Of a stretch of 64,000 nucleotides of DNA, positions 32,706-43,067 are shown in pieces (position 1 is the stretch's first letter; every line of letters begins with the position of its first letter). A program made the position numbers and the translations under genes. The notes beneath the pieces are model-generated. The model searched no databases. It was not told the DNA's origin and saw nothing but the letters and a program-made list of their open reading frames with translations. The stretch is from Phallus indusiatus (taxonomy: Eukaryota > Basidiomycota > Agaricomycetes > Phallales > Phallaceae). The stretch is taken from NCBI GenBank assembly GCA_027605045.1, contig JAQFWX010000030.1:186001-250000 (forward strand), read 5' to 3'.

Positions 32706-33437
32706 TAGTGATGCCGAAGTTCGGTTCGGGAACCATTTTGAACCCGAACCGAACCCGAACCGACCCCTGGTTTGGCTTATGTAAGCCGAACCGAACCGAA
32801 CCCGAACTAGTGGTTCAGGTTCAGGTTCGACCATGAGGAAATTAGGGTGAACCGGTTCGAACCGTGACGAACCGTCACACAATGTCACATAGTGTCACTG
32901 GTGTCACCAATCACCTAAGTGCTAACTCAATGTGAATTTTGTCGTGATTTTTTTTTTATTTTGGCTCTGGAGAGCTCAAAAATTGCCCAAAATGAAAATA
33001 AAAAAATATGCCAAGAATATTTTTTGAATATCTACGAGATAAGTTGGGCGCTTAAATAAGCGCCCGTATTACAAATCATCTAAATCTTCGAAATTTCGAA
33101 AATTTAAACTGAACTGAACCAAATTGGACCTAGGCTACACTAAAATAGTTTATTTATAAGTCTAACACAGAGAATACATCTAAATTATAGGGATAATATA
33201 GGTTTGGTTCAGGTTCTGGACCTGAACCGAACCTGAACCGAATTCGAACCAAGGAAAATAACTTCAAATTTTCAGAATGGGAAAAATCAGGTTCTGAACC
33301 GGTTCGAACCCCGAACCGAACCCGAACCGGGGTTCAGCTTACGTAATCCGAACCGAACCGAACCGAACATTTGGTTCGGGTTCAGGTTCGCCAAAAAAGG
33401 GGGGTGAACCGAACCGAACCGAACTTCGGCATCACTA
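32706..33437. mobile_element. Complete non-autonomous hAT-type element (MITE, 732 bp)
   Basis: The terminal inverted repeats begin TAGTGATGCCGAAGTTCGG, and the 8-bp target duplication ATCATAAG lies on both sides (32698-32705 and 33438-33445). An 8-bp duplication and TA-NG-like termini are typical of hAT. The body consists largely of GGTTCG/CGAACC words on both sides of an AT-rich centre. There is no transposase. It interrupts the exon after the Ulp1 domain; reading through one duplication copy keeps the frame. Confidence 0.93.
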
Positions 33438-34282
33438 ATCATAAGAGAGTTGCCCAGCATCCCCCCCATCGTTAAACCGACCCCGTTAAACAAATCTTTA
33501 TTGCGTGGCCTTGAAGTGGGTGCATGGCATATGTGGCGGCTGCCATTGGACGGTCTTTTCTATCCTGGTCAAATCAAAGCAGTCAACGACGTTCAGCGTA
33601 CATTTAGTTATGTGATCCCTTCAGAATTAATTTACAAGGCAAACAGCGTTGTCTCTGATTATGAGGTCGTTGAAACATTCCGCTTTTATTTCAATCATTC
33701 TTCCCAGGTCCATTCTTCCGAGGTTTGTTTCTATGTACCGTACTATATCGAAGGTATGATATTAATTTCTTACAGATTGGAATTATACGTTGGCCCGCAA
33801 TCCTTGATGACAATGCTTTGGAAGCTCGCATGCAAGCGTTCACTCATGGTGCGAACGAAGGCCAGCTTTTGGAACTCCTTAGTCCCTCGAAAAAAGTGAT
33901 ATTTGCGATGCTCAAAGAAAATATCACTATCGCGCGGAACATTTATTTACATAAGGCTCAAACGCTAAGTGCCTTACACGAGGACTGGATAGCATTTAAG
34001 TCAGCATGGCCCAGGAGTAAACGTAGCTACATGGCTTATGAGTTCGCAGCTGGACATCTTGCCCTGCTTGACAAGCACGATCAATTCATCATTCAACACA
34101 TAGCCACTTGGAGTTTTTTACCTTGCGAGGAGACCTCTCGGGATATGGATGGTGTTTTAGGCTTAGGACGAAGTATTTTCGCTTATTTTTGTTTAGCACA
34201 TTACCTCGGAACGACACTCGACATCGTTTATTCACTCCATAAGAACAAACAGATTATACGTCCGAAAACGGTACATGAAGAG

Positions 34283-34927
34283 TGTCAAGATCCGAGACCG
34301 TTCGAGATCGCGAGATCGAGGAATCGAGAATCGAGAGATCGAGGGATGAGGAACTTGGCTTCAACTTATGTGTTGCGCCCGCTCCAAAGGCCTGAGAGTA
34401 TTCCTCAATTTGGATCGTGACGAATCAGCACTCACAACGAAGAACAACCGGAGATAACGAAGACTTTGGCGACGGAGTCGCCAAAGGCGAGAGATCGAGA
34501 AGATCGAGAAAATCGGGGTTTCGAGATAAAGAGACGAGTTGTAATTCAAGGAGGTTTGAAATACAATGAAATATATTTGAATCGAATCAGAGTTCGATTT
34601 CAAGACGACTTTGTATGGTATTTACAACGAGTTTAAATACTACAAAGTGATGCAGGGTCAAGTACAAAGAAAGTACTAATTCGGATAAGTACATAATAGT
34701 ACTTGAGGAAGTCGTGAGGTTCGTTAGAAACATAAAGAAGGAAATAGAAAGTATTCTATTTATATCATAGAACCTCACCGATCGTCAAAGTGAATAAATC
34801 GATAATCGGTAGTTCGAGAGATCGCATAGAGTGCGATCTCTATAAGGTTCGTTCGTTCGAGTTCGAAAAGAATGTGAAATCGAATTAAATCGTTAAATCG
34901 ATGTCACGAGAAAATCGGCTCGTGACA
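34283..34927 (-). repeat. Solo LTR of family B (645 bp), reverse orientation
   Basis: Reverse complement of LTR-B with only scattered differences, flanked by AAGAG (34278-34282 and 34928-34932). It interrupts the 3' part of the transposase-protease gene. Confidence 0.96.
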
Positions 34928-35689
34928 AAGAGGCTTGGAAAACGATGGAAGCCTGTGTCATGTATGAGAATCAGCAAGATTGGACAACGTTCCGTGACTC
35001 TCATCGTGTCCTCGATGCAATACTCCAACTGCCCGATTTGGAGGTTCTAGGCGAGACACATTTAGTATGTTCATTTTCACTTTCTGTTGTTTTTAATTTG
35101 GAGATAAATTCACTACTTTAAACAGACTAATTCCACTCTCACCACAACTGTTGATCCCCCATCCACGGCTGAGTCTTCACGGTCAAGTTCCGTTAAGCCA
35201 CCGACAGCTGAATCATCTAGATCAAGCTCTGTTGACCAGGTGAGTATAAGTTAAATTGGTCAATAAGTAACAGCTTAGCTTGTGGTCAGGGAGTGGTATT
35301 GCCCGAGGGTTGCGATGGTGCCAACAAGAGTGGCAGGTCCACCACTCTTTCTCTTCCAATGCCGTCCAATGATAATGGAAATGATGGTATATTTGATGAG
35401 ACTGATATTCCAGTAGCTCAGAGACGAGAGAAGAGAAAAGCGGCTCTCAACCATGCATTTATCAAGCATGGTATTTAGTATTCTTTATTTTGCACTTAGA
35501 TATATCTCTTCCTATACAAAGTCACTTTAGATATTGGCGTACTGTCGCTTACTGTTTATATAACATCACTTAAAATTTACTTAGCTGCTTGCTTAGTTGC
35601 TGTTAATAGTATTTATTGCAAAGTCGGCATATATAGGTGTCTTAGGGTTTTAGAGGCCGCACTTGAAAATTTGAATTTTTATCGTTTCG

Positions 35690-36094
35690 AAAACAATTTA
35701 TTAAGGATTTATAATCAATTACAAAATTTTTCGTCTTTCAAACTCGTAAATCGCAGTTGTGGATGGGGAGAAAATGAAAGTAAGGACGCTGCGGGAAGGT
35801 TTGGGAGACAGTGTTGCCCACTGTGTTGGGCGTCAAAAGTGCCCTAACCTTCTATATGTCCTGCGGACCGATTTGAATTATTGGGAGTCTGGAAATAATT
35901 TATTATTAATCTACTGTAAATTACAATTTTTTTCATCTTTAAAACTTGTGATTTGCATTTGTGGATGAGGAGGAAACGAAACTTGGGACGCTGAGGGAAG
36001 GTGTAGGGGGACAGTGTGGGACAGTGCCGGTGGGAATCAGACTTGTGCGGGACCGTTACGACTGTCACGGGACCGTTACGGAAGGTCGTGGGAC
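35690..36094. repeat. Right arm and right inverted repeat of the DNA transposon
   Basis: Two diverged direct copies of a roughly 125-bp segment (35700-35830 and 35895-36035), both with the phrase GGGACGCTG-GGGAAGG or similar, are followed by two inverted copies of the 20-bp subterminal unit (36050-36080) and the terminal GTCGTGGGAC at 36085-36094. Confidence 0.75.
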
Positions 36095-37242
36095 GTTATT
36101 ATGGCATGCATATACAAATTGGCAGATCCTTCCCATCGCAGTAAGAGGAGAAAGCCCTCTAGAACGTGAGCCACATAAATGCAAATGCCATTTCTTTTTC
36201 GCAGAAGAGTGTTGACGGCTTGATTGGATAAAATTTACACAGAATTACCTTATATTACCTTATATTTAGGGTTAGGATTAGGGTTAACGCTAACGATAAC
36301 AAGGGCTCGCGGACCCACCCCAGTCGCGGTCAGGGCGCCTATTTCTTGCCTCCTCTTGGAGACGAGTCAAAGGCAAATTCGACTCGTCTTCACCTTTCCC
36401 CTCATTTTTATAGTAGTATCGTTAAAATTCTGACGGATATTCCTCATAGATAAATTATCATGTATGTATATTGAAAAATATCATCCACCTCTGTTATATT
36501 TCCCAAACGGTTGTTGTATTATTGTAATCTCTACTAAAAAATCACCGGAAAAAGAAAAGCTCACTTTTTAAGTGATAGTTATTGGGAGTAAAATTCTTTT
36601 TAGACCAATGAATTAATTTTAATATCTCACAATAAATCTGGTGCTTTTAGTGGCGTACAATAGTTGCATATATACATCGCTGTTTTATACTACTAGTAGG
36701 TACTACTAATGCAAGTAATTTTTAAACGATAGGAAATTCAATCTAAAATGAAGGCATTAAATATTATTTTTAGCATATAAATACTCCCACTTTTGGGAGA
36801 CAAGAACTTTGTAGTTGAACATTGTTGACGAAAAGGTAATAATACTAAGTGGCCGCCGCGAAGAAAAATTGTACGTATGTTGATGCCGTTGAATCCAATC
36901 ACTGTATGCTTCAACTTCAGGATCAGTAATGTTTTAATTTAACTTCTATCTTGTTATTTTTTAAACATTATATATATGTAATGGTCGATTATTGACCTTT
37001 TCACGAGCTTTCCGCATTTAATTTATTTAATTTTTAATTTTGAATTAATTTTTTTTTACCTCCGTGAAACCCCACCACTATAATAGGTAAAAATCGCTCC
37101 CCATCAAAGGGACCCGATCACGGCTTATAACCGGCGAAATTTTAAGTCGATTTTCCATCAGTCTAATCGCTGAGAGCTTCGGACGCGTCTCATTGGTTAA
37201 AATTGCGGGGGGATGTGTAGGACGAATTACATATGTGTTTGA
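36095..37242. other. AT-rich intergenic stretch
   Basis: No gene recognised. Contains a very short telomere-like run (TTAGGGTTAGGATTAGGGTTA, read at 36266-36286, one base over three units) and long AT-rich sequence. Nothing else supported. Confidence 0.5.
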
Positions 37243-37341
37243 TGACTTTCTTGCGCTCCTTTTAAATATTAAGCTGCTCTTTAGACTCCTTTCGCTTTAC
37301 TTCACAATCTTTATCCGTTTCAAAAGCAGTTTTCTCTCGGT

Positions 37342-37702
37342 ATGCCCTCTCAACCATCTCCTCCTCCCGAGTCCACTCAGGTGAATATTCCTAAAAGTCT
37401 ATTCATAACAGCTCAAGATGAGTCCTCATTCAAATCAGACAGGGAGACAGCATCTGCAAAACAACGTCGAAATGCAAGCGGAAGATCTGAATGTCAATCA
37501 GGCGTCCACGTCCTACAACAACGCCCCTTGTTTTGCATTTAATTTTAATAACAACAATTGCGACCGCTGGGACGGTCCTAGACCCGACTTTCCCGTTCTA
37601 TGGAGCATCTTACTTGGCATTTTACTTGGCACTTTGATTTATAACTCGATCCTTATCCTGCTGTTTATTCTTTTACATTGGCTCTTTTGGCCTAAACATT
37701 AG
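37342..37702 (+). CDS. Small tail-anchored membrane protein, copy 1
   Basis: Exon 1 is 37342-37380 (MPSQPSPPPESTQ), intron 37381-37438 (GTGAAT...ATCAG), exon 2 is 37439-37702; 100 residues. A polar N-terminal half with an Asn run and the motif DRWDGPRPDFP is followed by one or two hydrophobic segments at the very C-terminus ending WPKH, so membrane anchoring by the tail is likely. There is no signal peptide. Family not recognised. The second copy at 42718-43067 differs in length inside the intron but keeps the frame, which argues for a real gene. Function unknown. Confidence 0.7.
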
Positions 37703-38022
37703 TAACTTCATGTCATAGCGATAGCGACCTCTGTCTGGCGAAGTTATACGAGGGTGTTCATGTCGAGGGTATCTACTGTCACGTTAGACCACCAATGTAT
37801 CTTGTGTTTATCTCAAACTGGGTGAGACTGAAAATATGGTTCCCATCGAAGTGGCGAAGAAACGCACGATGTTTACCGTCGCCTCGAGTCACATTCCGGC
37901 ATCCACGAATGCGCCGCCTAACAAATCATATTAGGAGAAAAGAACTATCGCCAGGTCTTATACGTACCCCATAGGACCCAAGCCTCCTTCGTATGTGCGG
38001 TGTAGATGGATTACATGGGAAG

Positions 38023-38657
38023 TGTCAAGGTCCGAGTCTTCGGATGAGTTCGAGAGGTTCGAGAACGAGTTCGAGATCGATGAGGAACTTGGCTTCAACG
38101 TATGTGTTGCGCCCGCTCCGGAAGGTCTGAGTTGTTCCTCGATTTGATTCGGTAACGACAAGTACTCACGACAATGATGTCCGACCACAATGATAATAAC
38201 TTCGTCGGCGCAGACGACAAAGTTCGAGATCGAAGAAGAAGTTCGAGACGACTTCGAAGAAGTCGTCGAGCAAGAATCAGATAAAGAGAATATATTGAAA
38301 CGAACCAAAGTTCGATTTCAAGACGACTCTAACTATGTATTTTACATGGGTTTATATACATATTCTAGAGTCAGGGTCGAAGACAAAGAAATACAAGTTA
38401 GGAAAGTATTTCTTGCTTACATAATCGAACTCATGGAAAACATGAGTTTTCGCTAACTAAAGATTAAACAAAGGGAAATAATACGACGTCATGAGAACCT
38501 CTTATATAAGTCGTTCTAGAATAGATCGTTAGTCTAGACGCTAGTCTAGACTCGATCAGTTCGAGTGCAGTTCGGGTTCGGTTCGTCGAAGAGGTTCGGT
38601 CGTAAATAGTTCGTCGGAAACGTATCGGAATCGAAGTCATGATTTCGGATCATGACA
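38023..38657 (-). repeat. Solo LTR of family C (635 bp), reverse orientation
   Basis: Reverse complement of LTR-C with a few substitutions, flanked by GGAAG (38018-38022 and 38658-38662). The uninterrupted target is visible in arm 2 of the inverted duplication near 42365. Confidence 0.96.
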
Positions 38658-38717
38658 GGAAGCATATGAGACCTAGCGGTGATTCCTTCCTTCCTTGATA
38701 TGGTTTATTATACGACG

Positions 38718-39131
38718 CATTTGCAGACGAAGTGAAACGAACAGTCAAAGCGTGTCATATCTTCCTCTTTCCCCCCACAAGCCCTTTTAGCGTGTACAGT
38801 ATTATCTCTATACTAAACCCGGATTCAGCTCTAGTGGATCTCGTACAATCGACAGATCACGATATCGAGGGCTGCAGACATGTCACTCAACGATCTATTC
38901 CAAAACTTTTGACCCCATCGGGTTGATCATCTTCATTCCCGTGTGTCCCTTCTCCAAGACTTCACTAACAACCTCCGGAGTACGATGGCTTCTGGTGAAC
39001 GTCCCACTGTCCATTGGTATCCATTAATAGGCGCTAAAGGGACTTGGTGGAATCAGTTCGCTGTCAGTAGTACGGTCTCGCGCAGACTCCTACCCAGTCG
39101 CTTCGTGCGTATGGCTCAAAGTGCGAGCTAA
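38718..39131 (+). pseudogene. PTR2-type oligopeptide transporter remnant, arm 1
   Basis: Contains FADEVKRTVKACHIFLF, followed by frame-disrupted pieces similar to arm 2, ending in sequence shared with arm 2 (CGCTTCGTGCGTATGGCTC). It lacks most transmembrane segments of the roughly 600-residue family, and several stops interrupt it. Confidence 0.6.
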
Positions 39132-39140
39132 TATATAAAA

Positions 39141-39882
39141 TGTTAAGCGGGCGTGTGACGAGGTCCGAGACGGGCTATGCATGGAAAGTCCCGAAACGCG
39201 CAATATTACCGAGTCACGTTACACAACGCGTAGCTTGAGTGTTTCAAAAATTGTATATATACTACAACCCAGTATCTACAATAAACAAGCAATTTTCCCC
39301 CCATTTTTCCCTCTATTGTGTGTGTGTGTGTGTGGTTCTGTGAGTCCCTGAGGGCTTTGCCCTATGTTTCGGGACTTTGACGTGTGGAGATGGCCGGATC
39401 TCGTCATTTCGTATACGCGCTCGCTCTTTCATCGTGTAGTGAGGTGTCGTGGGGACCTGTGTTCCCACCGTTCATCTTCGCTTCCCTCCTCCTTCTCCTC
39501 TTCCTCTTTGTTTGGCTCGAGGTATGTCCAAATTTCCGTGTGTGGCCTTAAATCGTCCGGTGTTGTTGATGTACTCGAATAGGACCTTTGCTGCCCTCCA
39601 GTTACTGAGGAGTCGGCTCTTCGTGATTGTGTGCCGTCTGAAGTACCGTTGTACTTTCTCCCGGTGTTTGTCGTACTTTGGGCATCTGCACAGGAAGTGC
39701 GCAATCGTTTCCGTCTCCATCTCGCAGGCCGGGCATGTAGGTGTGTCCGATTTTCCGATCTTGTGTAAGTGTCCATTCAATTGTGCATGCCCTGTGCGTA
39801 ACTGCATCAGTACTGAAATATTTTTTCTCAGCCACTTAGCAGTCATTCTTAGAAACGCCGGTTCCCTCTATTTTCCCTAACA
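39141..39882 (+). repeat. Possible LTR fragment (family G) split by a LINE
   Basis: TGTTAAGCGGGC at 39141, TATATATA near 39254, AATAAA near 39281, and CCCTAACA at 39882 look like an LTR, but no matching target duplication is found and there is no second copy in the window. Boundaries are tentative. Confidence 0.35.
39318..39861 (-). mobile_element. 5'-truncated LINE fragment with (CA)n tail
   Basis: The minus-strand frame (about 39846-39472) ends a non-LTR retrotransposon polyprotein. It has LRTGHAQLNGHLHKIG and the C-terminal zinc motif CPAC...ETIAHFLCRCPKY, placed after the reverse transcriptase and RNase H in Tad1/I-like LINEs. The 3' end carries a (CA)n run (39318-39335) in place of poly(A). 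An 11-bp target duplication, TTCCCTCTATT, lies at 39307-39317 and 39862-39872, the mark of target-primed reverse transcription. Confidence 0.85.
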
Positions 39883-41562
39883 CACAGTCACTGATTCCCG
39901 TATCTGACCTGCCACACTCCTGAGGCGCACTCGTCACGTGGCCTGTTTGTACCACTGGACGCGCAAAGACACGCAGCGCACATCACCTTGCTCCGCAAGG
40001 TCTTCTCCCTGTCAAAATGCGCAAAGGATACTTGCAGGCACGGATAGTTAGTATCCTATCGGCTATTGTTGTATCTTAGCGCTTATGCGGCTTCTTCCGT
40101 TGTGTCAGGCCTTCAAGCTTCAAGCTTCAGCTTCAGGCCTCAGGCTTCAGCTTGCTCAGTTCGCATCTTCTCATGATTATGTGTGAACTCGTTGTGCCAA
40201 TATATATATATGTATTTACTCTCTATTCTAGTTTACAGAACGCTGATTTTCTTCAATCATCGATGATCCGACGCATCATACACTCCGAGATCCTTTGGTG
40301 GTGGCCCCGTCAAGCCATTTGCAGACACGAAGGCTACCTGTGTTCTGCGTGCGCCCCGGACTGAGCTGTGGAGAATTGACTATGGACACACATTGGCCGC
40401 GCTTCGTCGCTTAGAGGATCAGGAGAGCAACTAAAGGTACAGAAAGACAAGGCTTATTCTCTGATGGAGGGAGAAACACGATAAAAATGGTCCATAAACT
40501 TCTTACTGTAAGTCAACATCATTTGATGCATGATGACACTAAATGCTTTCAACAGAAAAAATGTAATCATGATTATAAAACATTTTCTTTCACTTGTTAA
40601 CCTTGGATAGATGATCTTTCCGAGAAGGAACTTGAAGAAGTGGCGGACATTAGTATGTTCTTTTTCGAAATCTCCTACTTGAACGATCAGCTCAAAATCT
40701 TTTCAGCCGACCCCTCTTTGACTATTAAGGATTGGCCGGTCTCAGCAGCAAACGAAGCTTTTCTTGAAGAACATCAAGCTCACTCACGATGATTGTCTTG
40801 CCAGTTCCGGCTAGGGACATCGACGGTACGTTGATTTCGCCTGATGTATATCGTTAAAGGCTATCAGGTGCCCTGGTTGAATGTTGTTTCTCACTTTTTC
40901 ATGGCACTGGTTCATGCAGACCAAAAGTGTTGACACATTCAATGCAAATGTGATGTGAGCCGCAACTTCATTTACACTATTTACCATAATTACATATGAC
41001 TCTGTTAAATTGTTCCGAATTTTGCAAAGCCCTGTCCCCCGCCGACTTCCCTTGGAAAAAAACAGAATCTTCACTAGTTTGTCTGAAGGATCCCCATCTA
41101 CGCCAAAGAGGATATGTCATGAATAAATGCTCGAAGAAAACTATAGATAGATTCATTAAAAGAACTTAGATAAAGAAAATATGTTTTCGTTACAATATTG
41201 ACAACATGTTTATTTTACTGTTACTTTTACATAAAACGGAGCAAGGTGCCTCGCGGAGTTTACTCCGCGCGTTCTAGTTCTCATTAATGAACTATTCATG
41301 CATTTCCCGCCAATTTCTCAAAAAGATGCTTATAGATCTGAATGAGGATAATCATAATGTTACTGCGCTCTATAAAATTTGAGGATTTCTCAGTAAATAC
41401 CACCATGAAAATACACTCACCTCGATTACATGATCTAATCTTTCACCTTCTGGTATCAGATGCATTATTAGGGTCTTGCCAGTCGAAATGGAATGACCAG
41501 ATGGATCACTCCAGCCTTAATGGAGATGAAAGTGAACACTCACACCCATAACCTATTTTTAA
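39883..41562. other. Spacer between the two duplication arms
   Basis: No gene recognised with confidence. A short stretch near 40600-40790 reads in frame across a possible GTATGT...TTTTCAG intron (DDLSEKELEEVADI, then ADPSLTIKDWPVSAANEAF) and may be a gene remnant. CTTCAGGC-like short repeats lie at 40110-40155. An 87-codon minus-strand frame at 40811-41074 has no recognisable relatives. Confidence 0.4.
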
Positions 41563-41589
41563 TTTATATATATTAGCTCGCACTTTGAG

Positions 41590-42336
41590 CCATACGCACA
41601 AAGCGACTGAGTAGGAGTCTGGGTCTCGCGCGGCCAGTTCAATCCAGTGGAGTCCATTGGATGCTAGCAATCAGTACTACATAAGTCTGATGAGTATTCG
41701 CAAATGCAGCGATATGGTGAAGAAGGAGAGGAAAAAGCCCTGAGAGGTAATGAATTTTGTAACTCCTGGATGTAAATTAGCCTGCATTTTCTTCGGCTTT
41801 ATTATACGCATACTCAAGTCTGCTCAGGAACATAAGCACCCCCAACTCAACAGAATGATACCTCAAATTTAAACTCACCCAGTGATGGTCGCAAAAATCT
41901 CACTGATGACGATCAACACGTACGCCAACACTTGCACCCACCCCATAATCGTCGAATGTGTCGCGTTACCCTCACTATCCGTACAATCTCTCGCGAAATC
42001 TCCACACGAATTCGTTTTGTAGATAAAGTGTTGTAGGATGGCTGCGGATGTGAACATGAAGCCAGGCCATATTCTGAATACGGGGCGGGGGACGCACGAG
42101 AATATACATTATCTATGGAGGTTGTTAGTGAATTCTAAAAACAAACGGAGAAGGGACACACGGGAATGAAGATCGTTGGGTGTTCCGCACAGCGACATGT
42201 CTGCAGCCATTGATACCAGGTTCGTGATCTGTTGATTGTACGAGGGAGGGGGGGGGAAGAGGAAGATCTGGCATGCTTTGACTGTTCGTTTTACTTCGTC
42301 TACGAATGCGTCGTCTGACAAACCATATTAAGAAGG
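41590..42336 (-). pseudogene. PTR2-type oligopeptide transporter remnant, arm 2
   Basis: Pieces in order are FVDEVKRTVKACQIFLF with SYNQQITNLVSMAADMS (loop and TM of PTR2), then AAILQHFIYKTNSCGDFA (about 42045) and GWVQVLAYVLIVISEIFATITG, followed across a GT intron by LEYAYNKAEEN. These are characteristic C-terminal segments of proton-coupled oligopeptide transporters. Intervening TM segments are missing and frames shift, so it is a decayed copy. Confidence 0.78.
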
Positions 42337-42717
42337 AAGGAATCACCGCTAGGTCTCATACGCTTCCCATGTAATTCATCTACACCTGGCATACGAAGAC
42401 TTGGCTCTATCTGGGTACGTATAAGACCTAGCAATAGTTCCTTTCTCCTAATATAATTTGTTAGATGACACATTCGTGGATGCCGAAACGTGACTCGAGG
42501 CGATGGTAAACATCGCGCGTTTGAAGTTTCTGCCCTTTCCATCCCTAGCCCGTCTCCAAGAGCTCGTCATTTCGATGGGAATCATATTCTCAGTCTCACC
42601 CAGTTTGAGATAAATTCAAGATATATTGGTGATAATACAAAACGTGAGAGTAGTTGCCCTCGGCATGAACATCCTCGTATAACCTCGCCAGACAGCGGTC
42701 GCCACGACATGAAGTTA

Positions 42718-43067
42718 CTAACGTTTAAACCAAAAGAGTAAATGTAAAATAAAAATAAACAAATTAAGGATCAAGTTGTAGATTAAAAAGCCAAGTAAGA
42801 TGTTCCATAGAGCGGGAAAGTCGGGCCTAGGACCGTCCCAGCGGTCGTGATTGTTATTGTTAAAATTGAGTTCAATGCGATGGGCGTTGTTGTATGACCC
42901 GGACGCCTGACTGACGTTTAAATCTTCTGCTTGCATTTCGACGTTGTTTTGCAGGTGCTGTTTCCCTGTCTGATTTGAAATGAGGACTTGTATTGAGCTG
43001 TTGTGAACAGACTTTTAGGAATATTCACCTGAGTGGACTCGGGAGGAGGAGACGATTGAGAGGGCAT
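42718..43067 (-). CDS. Small tail-anchored membrane protein, copy 2
   Basis: Exon 1 is 43067-43029, intron 43028-42970 (59 bases, one more than copy 1), exon 2 is 42969-42718; about 96 residues. Same exon-1 peptide with one change, same DRWDGPRPDFPALW motif, and a hydrophobic C-terminus ending FWFKR. Compared with copy 1 there are many substitutions and an in-frame shortening of the tail, but no stop. Confidence 0.7.

Larger units (their letters stand above)
26723..35478 (+). pseudogene. MULE-like transposase fused to a Ulp1/C48 SUMO protease, broken by insertions
   Basis: A many-exon gene; frame is kept across short introns (for example 26876-26934). The N-terminal part has a Cys/His-rich region that may be a WRKY-GCM1-like finger. 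Candidate catalytic residues are D near 27967 (GMDTSW), D near 28361 (MIDKC) and E near 28998 (NNWAES), with CQFH near 28477. A SWIM finger (CSPC ... CVH) lies at about 29401-29448. An in-frame linker leads to a Ulp1 domain with H (32081, SHWVL), D (32132, IYDS), Q (32401) and C (32419, SCG), the complete protease set. About 500 further residues of unknown type follow, ending KHGI. Two solo LTRs and a MITE interrupt exons; each duplication site can be read through in frame, so the gene was intact before them. Confidence 0.8.
23349..36094 (+). mobile_element. Large MULE-like DNA transposon carrying a Ulp1 protease
   Basis: The left end GTCCCACGACATTCCGTAAC (23349) and the right end (36094, read in reverse) match at 21 of 22 bases. 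Both are followed inward by copies of a 20-bp unit. Inside are a many-exon transposase-protease gene (+) and a small divergent gene (-). Later insertions are solo LTRs at 25968, 30867 and 34283 and a hAT-type MITE at 32706. A direct target duplication is not clear: TTATAATAG against TTATTATGG is 7 of 9. Superfamily assignment (MULE or a Zisupton/KDZ-type relative) is uncertain; the SWIM finger and CxFH motif favour MULE-like, and Ulp1 is known from both groups. Confidence 0.75.
37243..39137 (+). repeat. Arm 1 of a diverged inverted duplication
   Basis: Begins GACTTTCTTGCGCTC and ends near GCGAGCTAATATATA. The same segment in reverse lies at 41563-43174. Both arms hold a small tail-anchored-protein gene and a PTR2 pseudogene; arm 1 has lost part of the PTR2 region and gained a solo LTR-C. 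Arms are roughly 85-90% alike by eye. Confidence 0.85.

Noticed and set aside
36095..36104. Target duplication of the large DNA transposon
   Set aside because: TTATAATAG on the left and TTATTATGG on the right agree at only 7 of 9 positions, and the flanks also partly match as an inverted repeat, so I do not claim a duplication.
39429..39776. 115-codon minus-strand frame overlapping the LINE
   Set aside because: It is in a different frame from the conserved LINE C-terminal zinc motif and is Arg/Ser/Thr-rich without domain features; a shadow.
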